A DNA stretch of 60,000 nt from Hydractinia symbiolongicarpus (GCF_029227915.1 NC_079883.1:5334001-5394000); one strand, 5' to 3'. Counted from the stretch's first letter, positions 35,331-47,899 are shown. Made by a program: numbers and translations. Notes: generated by a model from the letters alone, not told the origin.

Positions 35331-36387
35331 AAGAAGCCCTGGGGGCTCTAAGAATTTCCGCGCGCTACCAAAATATTTGATGAAAACCTGCTAATTCGTT
35401 GTGTTATTGTGCCAAACATTCGAAGGGGTTTGGTGCATGAACCTCTGAAGATAAAGCACACCAGTGACATTATATCTTACAACAAACGCAAACAAAACGA
35501 AACGTGTCATTAAACTCACACTTTGAAAGAAATTGCTAACAAAAAATACAGCCTATCATTTATGGTTGAAAGTCTTGCAATTGAACGTTGATGGTCTTAA
35601 ACGGCATTAGTTGACAAAAAATCAAAATTTTGATGTGACCATCATTTTCAGCATACTTTTTTTATTAACTGTGTCAATTTTTGTCGAAAATAAAGCATTT
35701 TTAATTTTTGGATAAATTTTGGTCTGAAATGACATTTAGGTGACAAAAAATCAAACTTTTGTACCATAATCATTTTCAGCATACTTTATTTGTTAACCGT
35801 GCCAGATTTAGCCGAAAATGAAGTGGTTTTAATTTTGGACCAATTTTGGCCTAAAATGGCATTTAGGTGACAAAAATCAAAATTTTGATGTCACCATTAT
35901 GTTCAGCATACTTTTTTTGTTAACTTTGCCAATTTTTGTTGAAAATGAAGTAGTTTTAATTTTGGACTAATTTTGGCCTAAAATGACATTTAAGGTGACA
36001 AAAAACCAAAATTTTGATGTCACCATCATGTTCAGCATACTTTATTTGTTAACTGTGCCAAATTTTGTTGAAAATAAAGTAGTTCTAATTTTTGGACCAA
36101 TTTTGGCCTAAAATGACATTTAGGTGACTAAAATCAAAATTATTATGTGACCATTATGTTCAGCATACTTTTTTTGTTAAATGTGCCAAATTTTGTCGAA
36201 AACAAATACCAATTTTAGCCTGAAACGTCAATAGGAGACTTCCCAGTAGTTAAGGAGCTTGGGTACGAAGTTTACATCTGTGACGGAGCAACGTGAAATC
36301 CCAGGGTCGATTTTTTCTCAAAAAATGCTCCGAAAGAAAAAAACGACGGTTTTAAAGAATTTCCTATGCCTTCGGGCGCGGAAATTC
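35331..36387 (-). repeat. Element with 130-bp satellite units, copy 3 (inverted, full length)
   Basis: Reverse-strand copy of 16398-17440, with both ends: AAGAAGCCCTGGGGGCTCTA at 35331 and GCGCGGAAATTC at 36387. It has about five satellite units around 35640-36190, more diverged than those at 2 kb and 16 kb, so this copy is older or from another subfamily. Confidence 0.8.
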
Positions 36388-36779
36388 AAATAGTAAAAAA
36401 CACAATCACGTCCCCAGGACTTGTTAGGTTTCCTATAGTTGGACGAAATCTAAAAAATCTAAGAAGACCGTAGTATTTGCCTGACCTCAGTACCAATCAT
36501 AAACCCTAAATTGATTAGAATTATAAGACTTGAAATAAACCCGAAAATTTTCAAGATTATTATTTACTATAACACAAACCACCTAGTTACCACTCCTTTT
36601 GTATTTACATAACTGGCCATCATGCTAGAACAGATGGTTTACTATATATTCTGTAAGGAACATCCCTCTCTCTTTTTAGGCCTCTGTCCCAACACGCTGT
36701 CTGCCTAGGAATCGACGATATGGATCTCCCAGCATTGGCAAATACATCTTCATTACCAGTGATCCAAAAATTCTACTAC

Positions 36780-37062
36780 CATGTTGGTAGTTAGATCCAT
36801 GGCTTAGATGGAGAGTCCTAGATTATTTAATGCTCATTCTGAGCTACGCAAACCCAATTAGGCCCGCGCTCTACTGGACAACTCCCGGCAACATCCAACG
36901 CCCAACACAGTGAGTCATCTGCCCAATTTCTGTCACATGGCTTGGGTTAACCCGGGGCTATGGTAACATTCACTCGCACATGTTGAATCGCCGTCAAGAG
37001 GAATAGAACCCCGGTCTCCCGCACAGAGTATGAGAGCTATAACCACTAATCTACGGCGCCAC
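36780..37062 (-). mobile_element. tRNA-derived SINE
   Basis: The minus strand starts GGCGCCGTAG at 37060. It has an A-box-like TAGATTAGTGG (37053-37043) followed by TTATAGC, and a B-box GGTTCTATTCC (37010-37000), spaced as in tRNA genes. A non-tRNA body follows (CCCGGGTTAACCCAAGCCATG and so on to about 36780). The body and the broken acceptor stem point to a SINE rather than a functional tRNA gene. The 3' end is uncertain and may reach 36670. Confidence 0.65.
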
Positions 37063-37439
37063 ATCATATTAGGTGCTAATTACTTCTTATCTAATGTGAA
37101 GTGGATGTTTACTAATGTGATTAGGGAAGTTCCAAACTACCATTTCTTTGGGTCAAGTGCTGTGATGTTCAATTTTCAATAGCGGTTTGACATTAATTTT
37201 TAAAAATGGAAACAAGAAACGTTTGGAAAATGAGTGGCATATTTAGCTAGCTAGCTAGCCAGCTAGATTTATTAGCAAAAATTTTATAAAATAGAAAGTC
37301 TGTTTACTTCAAGGGTTATCTTTTATTGTGGCCAGCTCAAGGAGATTAAAAGCGCCATGTTTCATTTCGGGAATAATTTAGGAATGTGTGGAAATGTTTG
37401 AAGAACTTTGGGTGAAAATCATGAATTTTAGTCAAAAAG

Positions 37440-37688
37440 TTGCCCAAACTGACTCTTATGCAGGCATTTGCAGCTTATCAGCACCCTCCTAATCATTATG
37501 AAAGTTTTTTGTCACCATATCCTAAATTGAAAGTTTATTCAAAGCAAAGGAGCTGGTTGCATGAGGAGAGTATGATTATGTTTGGGAAGTTGGCTAAAAA
37601 CATATTCTTTAACAGTGAGCAGAGTGTTTACAATGTTGCCTTAAATTATGAATATATAAAAAATGCATTTTCTTTTCGTAATGACCTA
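37440..37688 (+). other. Open stretch cut off by a Helitron insertion
   Basis: A frame with no ATG at its left edge encodes AFAAYQHPPNHYESFLSPYP ... SWLHEESMIMFGKLAKNIFF and ends within a few codons of the Helitron-like 5' end at 37689. The composition is protein-like, but I know no match. It may be an exon or part of the KDZ element downstream, broken by the insertion. Confidence 0.25.
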
Positions 37689-37960
37689 TCTCTATAATAA
37701 TAGCCGTCGTCTGTCTGTCTCTGCGCGGACCCCCCGCTGAGTTAGAAAATGATGTTACGGAAACACGAATATCAAATGCGATATATTTTTATCCACTTTG
37801 TTGCGACGGGTAAATATAATGGACGGACGAACCCGTGGATTTTTCCACGGGCAACGACTAGTCTATATTATAATGCCCGTATATGTCTGTCCGTCCGTCC
37901 AAAATGGTAGCTTAGCTGCGACGGGTGAACCCGTGGATTTTTCCACGGGCTAACGACTAG
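37689..37960 (+). mobile_element. Two tandem miniature Helitron-like elements
   Basis: The first unit, 37689-37861, runs from A|TCTCTATAATAATAGCC to a CCCGTGG...CCACGGG hairpin and CTAG. The second, 37862-37960, starts TCTATATTATAATGCCC immediately and ends with the same hairpin, CTAACGA and CTAG before T. It is the plus-strand counterpart of the units at 959-1429. Confidence 0.75.
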
Positions 37961-38721
37961 TGTTAAATATAATACATTATTAATAATGCCATTTGCAAAA
38001 ACCAAACGTAATGGTGCTAGAATAGTTAGCAGTCGGTTGCATAAAGGCAGAGTTAAAAAAGTTTATAAGAGTGACCACATCAACCATGTACCAACAATTA
38101 TATCACAATAAGTCAACCTTCATCATGTAACAACAATATTTTTGATGCAGAACTTCACAATGCTTGTGAGTTTCCAATAAGTGGCGAAGCTGTTGTTAAA
38201 ACTGGACTGTACGAGAAGACCAAAGAAAAGAAAATTGAAGAATGGAAATTAAAAACTGAAGATACTATATTGGCATATGGAAATAAGTATCATCTTATGC
38301 TTTCATCCGATTGTGTAAAGTATGGTGTAGATTTTTAAATACAGCTTGTGTGTGGTATCAATCATGTGGTCCAGATGTTACTTATTGCAGCAGTTGTTGC
38401 AAAGAATTTCATAGCAGTATTCCATTTCATTGCATGAAAGAAATTACTGTGAGTTATTTCTATGATTTATTACACAGTGTTTACTCTCAGCCTTTTACAT
38501 GCAAAACTAAAACTTTATTTTAGGGCTGAGAAAATAGGTTTATATTTTGGATGCAACTTTGTGGCTTTGTGTGTAACAAAAAATATCTATATACTGATTC
38601 TTTTCATTGCGTTATAGAATCATTTTGAAGTAAAAGAGTGCAAATACTTCCAATGTTGTGCAGCAAACATATACAAATGTGTTCGTCAAGATACACTCGC
38701 AATATGACAATTATTGGTGAA

Positions 38722-38892
38722 CTAGTCGTTGCCCGTGGAAAAATCCACGGGTTCGCCCGTCCATTATATTTACCCGTCGCAACAAAGTGGATAGAAATAT
38801 ATCGCATTTGATATTCGTGTTTCCGTAACATGATTTTCTAACTCAGCGGGGGGTCCGCGCAGAGACAGACAGACGACGGCTATTATTATAGA
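38722..38892 (-). mobile_element. Miniature Helitron-like element inside the KDZ gene
   Basis: On the minus strand it runs from TCTATAATAATAGCCG at 38892 to the CCCGTGG hairpin and CTAG at 38722. It is closely similar to 1249-1429. It sits between two KDZ coding blocks, probably in or beside an intron. Confidence 0.75.
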
Positions 38893-39116
38893 AAGTGGTT
38901 AGTATATACATATATTTGCAACAATTTGTATGTATATACAATATTAAGCAACCGTAGCATATATATATGTTATTAAAATTAAAATATAAATTTTCTCATT
39001 TAGGGTATTTGCATGAATGTTGTGTGTATTTTTGTTCACGTGATGAAGAACTGAATTCTCTTGTGCAGCACAATGTGTGGCCAGCAACTCCTACAAAACC
39101 ACTAACAGCTGTATCT

Positions 39117-40462
39117 ACGATGGCCCCTATGGCTCACTTCTCTTCCAAATCAAAATCACTTCTCTTCTATATAACGAAACACTTCTCTTCTGTATTTTGA
39201 CACTTCTCTTCAGTATTTTGGAAGCTGTTGAGATTGCATTAAGATCTCAGCACAATGACGAATATTTATTGTTGGTACATTCCCAGCTAATCAAAGAATC
39301 GAATCTTTTTGGTCACAACTTTCAAAAGACAGACCAAGTTGGTGGAGGTTATTTTTTAGAGAACTTGCAGACTTAGGATTTTTGCTGGTGATGCACTCAT
39401 TGCTGAATGTGTACGCCACTGCTTTATGGATTTGATCAGAAAGAGCCTTAATGAATTTGCGATTCGTTGGAATCAACATCTGTTAGCACCAAGCAAAGGT
39501 GCTCCCCGTAGAAGGCCTGATACATTGTACTTTGTTCCAGAATTATATGGTTGCGAGTCTTTTAAAAAAACTTTAGATCTTAATGAGCTAGAAGAATTTA
39601 GCCAACTATCTGTACCAGATCACGATAATGAGCCTGAATTTATTGAATTTGCGGAAACAGTTCTTCCAATGGAGGGTTTCTCCAAACTTAAGCCAGATAC
39701 AGCTCATGAAGCTATTGATTATTATATCGCCTTGATTTGTGCAGTCAAAAGATATATGTACACAACACCTGTAACAATGTAAAATGCTTGGATTTTAGAA
39801 ATATGTATACCTTGTTTTTTGAGAACCACGAGTTCTTTTCCCAACAAACATCACAATGTTTATTGCTGCAAAAAAAATATCTTGGTTTTTGTAAACCACG
39901 AGTTCTGTTCCTAACAGACATCACAATCAATGTTTATTCCCGGATAAAGTAGGGTCAATTGTAAGCCGCAAAACGTTCTAGTTTCGCCGAATCGTGGTTA
40001 TAAAAGTTCAAAGTTAGTGGAAACTAGATAAAAAAGCAATCTCGTATTACGCTTCTGGGACCGTACAAGAATATAGCTTGAAATTCCCGCGAAAAATCTA
40101 ATTTTGTAGAAACGTTAATTTGCCCCCGTAAGAATTTATGCAAACTTTACTGGGTACAAAATTTCCTATGCGCAGAACCCGGGGTGTGCCATTTATTCAT
40201 AAACAAGATCTGGATAAATTCATATATTAAGGACCAGATTCAGTCTGGGAAATTTTCGAGCTTATAGAAGAGAAGTGTTTCGCACTTGGAAGAGAAGTGT
40301 TTCGAACGGAAGAGAACTTTGGGTATCAAAGTAGAGAAGTTTTTATACAGAAGAGAAGTGTTTTTATACAGAAGAGAAGTGTTGTTATACAGAAGAGACG
40401 TGTTTTGACTAAGAAGAGAAGTGTTTTTATTGCGAAGAGAAGTGAGCCATAGGGGCCATCGT
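39117..40462 (+). mobile_element. 1.35-kb DNA transposon with 29-bp TIRs and a transposase remnant
   Basis: The ends are perfect 29-bp inverted repeats beginning ACGATGGCCCCTATGGCTCA. The flanks CTGTATCT (39109-39116) and ATGTATCT (40463-40470) suggest an 8-bp target duplication with one change. Inside each end are repeated CACTTCTCTTC motifs (about four on the left, five or six reversed on the right), as for transposase-binding sites. The interior (39240-39780) encodes the C-terminal part of an integrase-like DDE protein: an SQ-IKES region and, after stops, LNEFAIRWNQHLLAPSKGAP and RPDTLYFVPELYG. It is a non-autonomous deletion derivative inserted in a KDZ exon. The superfamily is uncertain. 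Confidence 0.8.
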
Positions 40463-40702
40463 ATGTATCTATGGAACTACTTTTCACCTTCATAGCTTTG
40501 CAATTAGAAGGGAAAATACCACTATTATCTTTCTGTGATGCACTTTCTTGGAAAAGTGGAATTCTTGATCACCGGTTGGTTACTCGTTTGTAATATTTTG
40601 TTTGTGCGAGTCAAATGTGAGTCAAAGGAACATATATAATAATTAGAGTTTGTGTAATTTTAATCATTTTTCTAGAGAAAATGTCTTTATCGCTACAGAT
40701 GT

Positions 40703-40998
40703 AATTGACCAATTTAGACAATTTCGCTATGGCTTACTTAATTTGAAGACGGTAAATTTAAGTTATTCTGGATTTAGGAAATGTACAGCTTGCCCAAAGG
40801 TAGGAATAAGGTAGGAATATGTAGCAATTATCAACTTTACTATCAACTTTAATTGACCAATTTAGACAATTTCGCTATGGCTTACTTAATTTGAAGACGG
40901 TAAATCTAAGTTATTCTGGATTTAGGAAATGTACAGCTTGCCCAAAGGTAGGAATAAGGTAGGAATATGTAGCAATTATCAACTTTACTATCAACTTT
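40703..40998 (+). repeat. 148-bp tandem duplication of a KDZ exon and its donor
   Basis: 40703-40850 and 40851-40998 are almost identical, starting AATTGACCAATTTAGACAAT. Each contains the coding block ending CTGCCCAAAG|GTAGGAATAAGG. The duplication therefore repeats exon sequence and part of the intron. Confidence 0.9.
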
Positions 40999-41295
40999 AG
41001 TATCTCGTTAGAATGGTTTATATATCTAATTGTGAATAAATTTAGAAAAATGGAAGCTTGTTTTGATTATATGGATGCCAATTTTTGGGTTGGTCTTGAA
41101 AAAATCTTTTTCTAAATTAAAAAAGATGCCAATACGGTCAGTGCAGTTGTTTGTTGCAGATACTGAAGTTGTTAATTTTATGGAGAAATACGACGATTCA
41201 TCAGGGAAAACAAAGAAATTGAGTAATATATTTAAAATATTTATACGAAAACACTTAACTTTAATCAACAAAAATGTTATTTATGTTTGTGACAT

Positions 41296-41679
<384 letters not shown>

Positions 41680-42360
41680 ATATATTTTTTAGGATTGCAG
41701 TAATTTTCAAGTTGGCAACAACATCCGTTCTAAGCGGAAGACAAATAAGCTCTGTGTTACTGGTGGTGTGTTTGGCATGTCTTGTCGACATGAATATCCA
41801 AAATTATTGCCATGGGGAAAGGTGGGTTAAGCATATACACATGCACTTATTTTTGGTTAAATTTGTAGATGTTCATGATTTTTATATGATGGGAAATTTT
41901 ATTTTTTTCATATAAGGAAAAATGGTGACTGACATTTTTCATGCTGGGTTATGCCGTTATGCTGTTAGATAAGATTTTGTAGGAATCTAATGGAAAAGAA
42001 TTAAATGTGCATATATTATACGATACAGCATGTGTTTTAAAGCGACACTTAGAGGTTAGTTAGTATCAAATATCAAGTGGATTTGAAAGCGGTCCTTTAA
42101 CAGAAGAGTGATAAAACAATGTTTCATAATACAATTAACAACATTTTTACAGTTTGGCAAAAATTTTGTGAAGTTTCCCAGTAAAAATGCCAAAACCGCA
42201 AAACCGCAAAATTTCTTTCCTTGAAGAAATAAAACCATAGTTATACAGCGAAAAACCCAATCCCACCATGGTCACCAGATTAGTATCCAACCTCCTACCG
42301 ACGCAGTCGTGGAAAATAGTGAGGTTGTCAATGAAAATATGACAGATCCTGCTCCCTAAA

Positions 42361-42816
42361 ATGTTAAGAAAAGAAAAAAAGCAAGTCATAAAAATGAGTC
42401 ACCTTGAAGACAATTGTCAAATGCGTAAGCTGACCGATAAAGTCCCGAACTTAAGAGGCCTCGAAATAACCCTTCAGGAAGTAGTGTCCCAAGCCAATGT
42501 TGATGAAGGCTTTGTCGATTACATCCTCAAGGATAGAGAAAGAGAAAGTGGAGATCAAAATATCACAGAATACCTGATAAAGTGGATTGGTTATGAGGTA
42601 CCAACGTGGAGAGAAGAAAGTGGAGATCAAAATATCACAGAATACCTGATAAAGTGGATTGGTTATGAGGTACCAACGTGGGAGCCGGAGGAGAATGAAA
42701 ATTCGGCTGATGTAAAAATATATTTTCAAACAAAAAGTAAAGCGTGTAATTTTATTTTAAAACAACAAATTTTTTGCGCCTTCGTTAGTTTCTTATATTG
42801 CTTTCTGCTCAAGTAG
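42361..42816 (+). CDS. Chromodomain-containing ORF with a 24-aa internal duplication
   Basis: An ATG frame of 151 codons. Residues about 55-110 read VDYILKDRERESGDQNITEY, then LIKWIGYEVPTWEPEEN. This has the chromodomain pattern of I-L-x-R ... EYLVKW-GY ... TWEP. The core is present twice because a 72-bp in-frame direct repeat (starts 42544 and 42616) duplicates ESGDQNITEYLIKWIGYEVPTWRE. Chromodomains of this type occur at the ends of Ty3/gypsy integrases and in host chromatin proteins; no integrase precedes it here. It follows the KDZ relic on the same strand and may be part of that debris. It could be a fragment rather than a gene. Confidence 0.45.
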   Translation: MLRKEKKQVIKMSHLEDNCQMRKLTDKVPNLRGLEITLQEVVSQANVDEGFVDYILKDRERESGDQNITEYLIKWIGYEVPTWREESGDQNITEYLIKWIGYEVPTWEPEENENSADVKIYFQTKSKACNFILKQQIFCAFVSFLYCFLLK

Positions 42817-42819
42817 TGA

Positions 42820-44330
42820 ATGACAAAAATGAAATTAATCGGCCCGCAGGATTGTAGTGGCCTAGGAGGCCGGGACACAGCCCTCTCAGAATATTTTTAG
42901 AAAGTTATCTCAAATCGAAATTACACTGCTAGCTACAAAATCACTTACATGTCGGCCAAGGTTACATTATTCTTACTTGGGATTATGTAAAATTGATAAT
43001 GTTTTACTTATATATAAATAAACATTCCTTGTACACAAGAGTTACATATCAGTAGCTAACAACCCGGTTTGTCTCGGGTATTGTGAAGGTCGGTCGACAT
43101 ACTAAAAATAGGTATCCAAGAAATAGCTAAGTGTGGGACAAAATTTTGTTCCCCAACTTTTTTTTATGCAAAAAAACTAATTTTCTGAAGTTCGTTGAAC
43201 ATATAGAACGTTTTTCCTATCAAGGCTAGGTGAAATTCTATAGTGGCCATGTTGAATTTAACAAAAACTTTCTTTTAAAAAAACGTGTTCTGTCACAGAC
43301 CATATTTTTTTTTAAAGTACTGATATATGATATATACATCGGTTTCACGTAAGCCTTAACTACCTCTTTTAACCAAATTTATTGCCAGGATAACTTCGTG
43401 TTTACAAGAATTTAACAGGACTGAGAGGGTATCTGTTTTCATTGAAAAAAGACATAAAATCTAAGCTTGTTGTGGTAGCTGATAAAAAAACTAAAGTTAA
43501 AAAATCACAAAACGGTTTAAAAAGATATATAGGAGAAACATTTAGAAACACTTCACAATTGTCAACTTTAAGCTTTTTTAAAATAATTAGTGACGTAAGT
43601 ATGATGTTTTTACACTAAAATAGTGGTGATAAAAGATTTTGCAATTGTATCAAGTTTTCATTGTTATGTGACTGGTCCATCCTGAAAATCAATGGTTGTG
43701 ATCGAATTACTAACCTAATTCTATAACCTATTAATATGTTCGAACTTTAACATTATAGAGGTTGAAGTTTGGTGGTTTTTCATTACTTGTAGTTAGCCTC
43801 ACGACAATAGATAAATGTTGATATGACGTCACGTTTGTTGCCAAGTTGACTCACAGGTTAATAGTAAAAAATAGGACAAAAAATTATTTATATTATCATG
43901 CGGTTACGAGGTAATTTTAAGCATTTAAATCGTTGGTGAGACTTTTTTTATTCCAAAGTTTTGTTTCTCTGTTTAGTTTCTTTTTCAGGCTCGGAAATAA
44001 ATAATGACGTCATTTAAATGTTTTATTTTTATTCCAATTGTCCTGTAACACCACGCAACAAATAAAACGCCTAAGATGCTTTAAGGATAATGTCATTTTG
44101 ATCTCAAAAATGTTAAAACGACATGTCTCAAAAAACACATATTGATCACTAAATATATATTAATATTCAATTATGCTACGTTCTAAAATTACAAAACTGT
44201 CGGCTAGAAAATTAATATTACTTTTACTACGCACTTGCAGCGGAAGGAATCGACACTTTGTAATTTTCTATGAACTTTTGACTACAGAAATTGTCAAATT
44301 GATGACAGTCAGTGTAAAAACTTCAGATAC
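42820..44330. other. Intergenic, no recognised feature
   Basis: AT-rich sequence between the chromodomain ORF and the membrane-protein gene. AATAAA candidates for the minus-strand gene lie at about 44034-44022. Confidence 0.35.
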
Positions 44331-44337
44331 TAGAAAA

Positions 44338-44425
44338 TGCAAATTTTCATCGTAGTGCCAATTTTTTTGATCAGACCAAACACACTTGTAAGGATTCCTA
44401 TTAAGAACCTAAACAGCAGTAAATC
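44338..44425 (-). pseudogene. Diverged second copy of the membrane-protein C-terminal end
   Basis: About 48 bp (44338-44385) match 44556-44605 at roughly 80 per cent or better, sharing CCAATTTTTTTGATCAG. On the minus strand the frame reads RFLIGILTSVFGLIKKIGTT ... ICIF and stop, against FVIIIAAIVFRLIKKIGSM ... NCIV and stop in the gene. It is the tail of a partial tandem duplicate, or an alternative last exon. Confidence 0.6.
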
Positions 44426-44553
44426 AATTTCTTTTCCAATGGTACTCCTTTTAATCTGTAAATATAGTGAAAAACATTGTTTTTTGTCAAATAACGTGTT
44501 GTTGTGGATCATTTTAAGACAACTTGTTTTTGCTCGGGAGGCAACCTTTAACA

Positions 44554-47500
44554 TCATACAATGCAATTTTTTATCATGGAACCAATTTTTTTGATCAGCC
44601 GAAACACAATTGCAGCTATTATTATTACAAATGGTGTTGTCAATATTATATGTTCTGTCCAGATAAAAACAACAGCAATTGTGTTAATACCTGGTACGCT
44701 GGATTGATCGTTCATATACACAAATGCAAAGAATGAATTTTCAATATTGATGAATATTAAACAGGAAAGCGAGGCTGTCTCAAGATGATTTAAGATTTTT
44801 GAACGGTATGGTAAAACATACAAGTGATGTAACAGATAGCTCAACAATACAAGCAAAGTGGAAATTGTTCTTGATATAGGGTTGATAATGAATGCACATA
44901 AGCCTGTTATTATTATTCGTCGACCAATCAAAACGGCTTCCCAATTCAGTTGAGACTTTTGATTGGACTTGTATGGACCAATAAAAATCTCAACTATCTT
45001 GTCGATACCATCCCTATTGTCAGCGATGTCTAATCTCTTGTTCACACATGAACATCTCAAGTAGTAATACAACGATATTGGTGGAATGGTAAATGATAAA
45101 TAAAATTGTCTTAAATTTATTTGATTTCTTCGTAGCATATTAACAGACACATGCACAGAAATTGGGAAAGGAATTATCCATAACAAGGTGAACGTTAGAA
45201 TGGAATATTGCCACCAAGTATAGCATTTAGTATCTCCCTGAATGTATAAGTGATTTTCACTGTTAACTGAAACACAATTTAACATTTTAAAGCAAAAAAT
45301 ATTTACTGCAGTATATCCAAGCAGGGTTATTTGAATGGAACAATTACGAATGTTTTCCATGATTTTATTCGTGCTTGCTTCAGCAGGTAAAAATGTTAAT
45401 TCTCTTTTCCTTTTAAGAATTTGGATTGTCTTTATACCAGTAGCAAATATGAGAATTATTAGAAAGAGGATAAAGATGTTACCGAGTTTTATCAATGCTT
45501 TTGATAGTGCATCGAGATCTTCTGTTGGACATAGTTTTGATATGTTGAAGTGAATTAGTTCAAAGTTAAACAATTTTGATATTGAATTTGTTATTTTTGT
45601 TATATATCCGTGATTATTCTTTTCAACCGCAGGAACTTCCAACAAAACTTGAATTTGATAAAAGAAGAATATGACTGATTTAAACCCTGAGATAGAAAAG
45701 TCTGTTTTATTCTCACCATCTGTGCTTCCACCTTTGTTTGTTGGAATATCTTCATCATCTCTCTGACATTCAATTTCTTCCGTATTATCATCAGAACTTT
45801 CTCTGAAAAGTCTGTATTGATATAAATGATTATCAAACTGCGATTTTTTTCTCTTGCATTTTAATTTGCGCAGGACGTTATAAAAATACGTAAGTATAGT
45901 TTTAAAATACATTAAAAACATCACATATAGTATGCCATACGCTAGATATAAAATCCAAAACAGCCATATATTGCATCTGTTTTTGTTAATGCAATTATTA
46001 TTAAAAAAATTCAATCTATAACCTTTTTGGCAAGTCCCACAAAGTATACCCACTCTGTTTTTACTACAAGTATTATATGAAGTGCATTTTGTTGTCTTTT
46101 GAGAGCAGCAATATGAAGCCAGACATGGTATAAATTTAATTTCATCATTTTCCCCAACATATCCCCAAAAACGTTCTTTACTTTTTATTCCATTTTTACA
46201 TTTCCCACCAGGAGGACACGAAAAGCACTTAAAACTTGTTTTTTGCACAACAATATCCTTTTTTCCTTGATTTAACAATGTATTGCTACTTTTAATACTA
46301 TACATTCCTCTAGGGCATCTATGACATCGGATTGAAGATAACCGGGGATCATGTTGAGATGACAAACTTGTTGTCACGTCAAAGTTACGTGGACAAGATA
46401 AGGATAAGTTGCTAATCTCTTGCATTCCAACGGCGCATGTGCCATCACAAACCAACGCATCTAACACTGTAACATCCATGGCGTTGACAATGGATGCTGA
46501 TACGTTTGTTAAAAATAAATTCACGTTGCTATGGATAATTATTCCGGTTGCTAACGGACGTAACATCATACCTGTGATTTGAACGGAGTAAAGATATAAA
46601 GTCAAGGCTGAGTCACCCAATGATCGTTGAGCATATACGTTGCCTCCAGATCTATGAGCTGAATTATAAAGGAATACCGAGGATACGATAACAGCCTTAT
46701 TTCCATCGTAGAGATATAAAGCACCACCAGTTTTTGCAGTGTTATTTGAGAATATTGAGTGGCATATAAAAAGATTGCTGTTTTCAACATGCATGGCTCC
46801 ACCATTAGTACCCTTGTTGTTCGTAAAAGAAACATTGTTAACTGTAATGGTTGATGTGTGAAATGCTCGTACTGCTGACCTCCGAAAACCTGAGAACTTG
46901 CTGTTTCGTATTGCAATTCTTGAACATTCATTCGAAATAACTCCGTACCACGATGTTTGGTTTAAATTATAGTCCGTAGAAAAAGTCGAATCGTGAATTT
47001 CAATTGAAGAGTTAGATGTAGTTTCACATTCAATTGCAACACCAAAAGGGCATTTCAATGTACTCTTTGATACTCTAAGCTGAAGTATTTCTGTTGCATA
47101 TATGTTTATTGCTGCCTCTGCAATATCCTCCTCGTTATATTGTATTGAACTAGAATCTATCGTAACTACCAAGTTTTTAACAAATCGCGCACGCATAAAT
47201 TTTGCATGCTTTATCACGCTTTTAGAAAGGTGTACTGTAACAGATGCAGTGTAGTCTCTACTAAAAGGAGCGATGATAGGAAGCTTTGCATTTTCAAAAC
47301 TACAGTTTACAATAGTGGTCGTAAAAGACGAAGAATATTCTAAAAGTGCAACTTCTATAAAATCAATGTTCTCGATTCTTAAGTAGATATGCGTGTTTTT
47401 GTCCATGTAAAATAAGTACGCTTGTGCATTTTTCTTTTGGTCTGCGAACTTGATGATAGGACGAAATTTATTATCTTTATAAGTTGTCACTGAAAGGTTT

Positions 47501-47853
47501 TTATCCACCATTATCGAGTTGTTTATATAATATACATATGCTTCGACAGAACCTCCGTCCAGCCGTACAGTAATCTTTGAATTATCAAGCTTCTTAACAG
47601 CAAATTCAAAAGTATGACAGGGGTTTGTTCGAGTACCACAGGATGCACTATCTTTACCATTACGCTCGGAGACGAAAACGTCAGATATGACTAAACAATA
47701 CAATTAATAACAATTAACAAATGCAAATACGAACCACAAAAAACGTGTATTGCCTTGATGACTGCAGGCTGAAAAATCTGTGTTTTTATACTTACCTAAC
47801 CTTCCATAAAACATTGTAAGCAGGGCCACGTGTAAAAACGTTTGGCTTATCAT
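44554..47853 (-). CDS. Signal peptide, beta-helix, Cys-rich, multi-pass membrane protein (1064 aa)
   Basis: Exon 1, 47853-47796 (58 nt), starts MISQTFLHVALLTMFYGRL, a signal peptide, and ends G|GTAAGT. Exon 2, 47690-44554, follows ATTGTTTAG; phase 1 joins to give VISDVFVSERNGKDSASCGT. Residues about 30-450 are repeat-like beta-strand turns of a right-handed parallel beta-helix (for example ITVNNVSFTNNKGTNGGAMH, IFSNNTAKTGGALYLYDG). Residues about 450-585 are Cys-rich (CHRCPRGMYS, CFSCPPGGKCKNG, CGTCQKGYRL). About 590-1050 hold nine or ten hydrophobic spans (WLFWILYLAYGILYVMFLMY first), with an acidic, Ser-rich loop at about 620-690. By layout it is a cell-surface receptor or adhesion protein; the ligand is unknown. 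CTTTATAAG at 47895-47887 could be a TATA box, though close to the ATG. Confidence 0.8.
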
Positions 47854-47899
47854 CACGCTGGCCTTATTAAACACAAATAAATTCAACTTATAAAGTGTT

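Noticed and set aside
36780-37062. Functional tRNA gene on the minus strand
   Set aside because: A and B boxes are present, but the acceptor stem does not close and a non-tRNA body follows; a SINE fits better.
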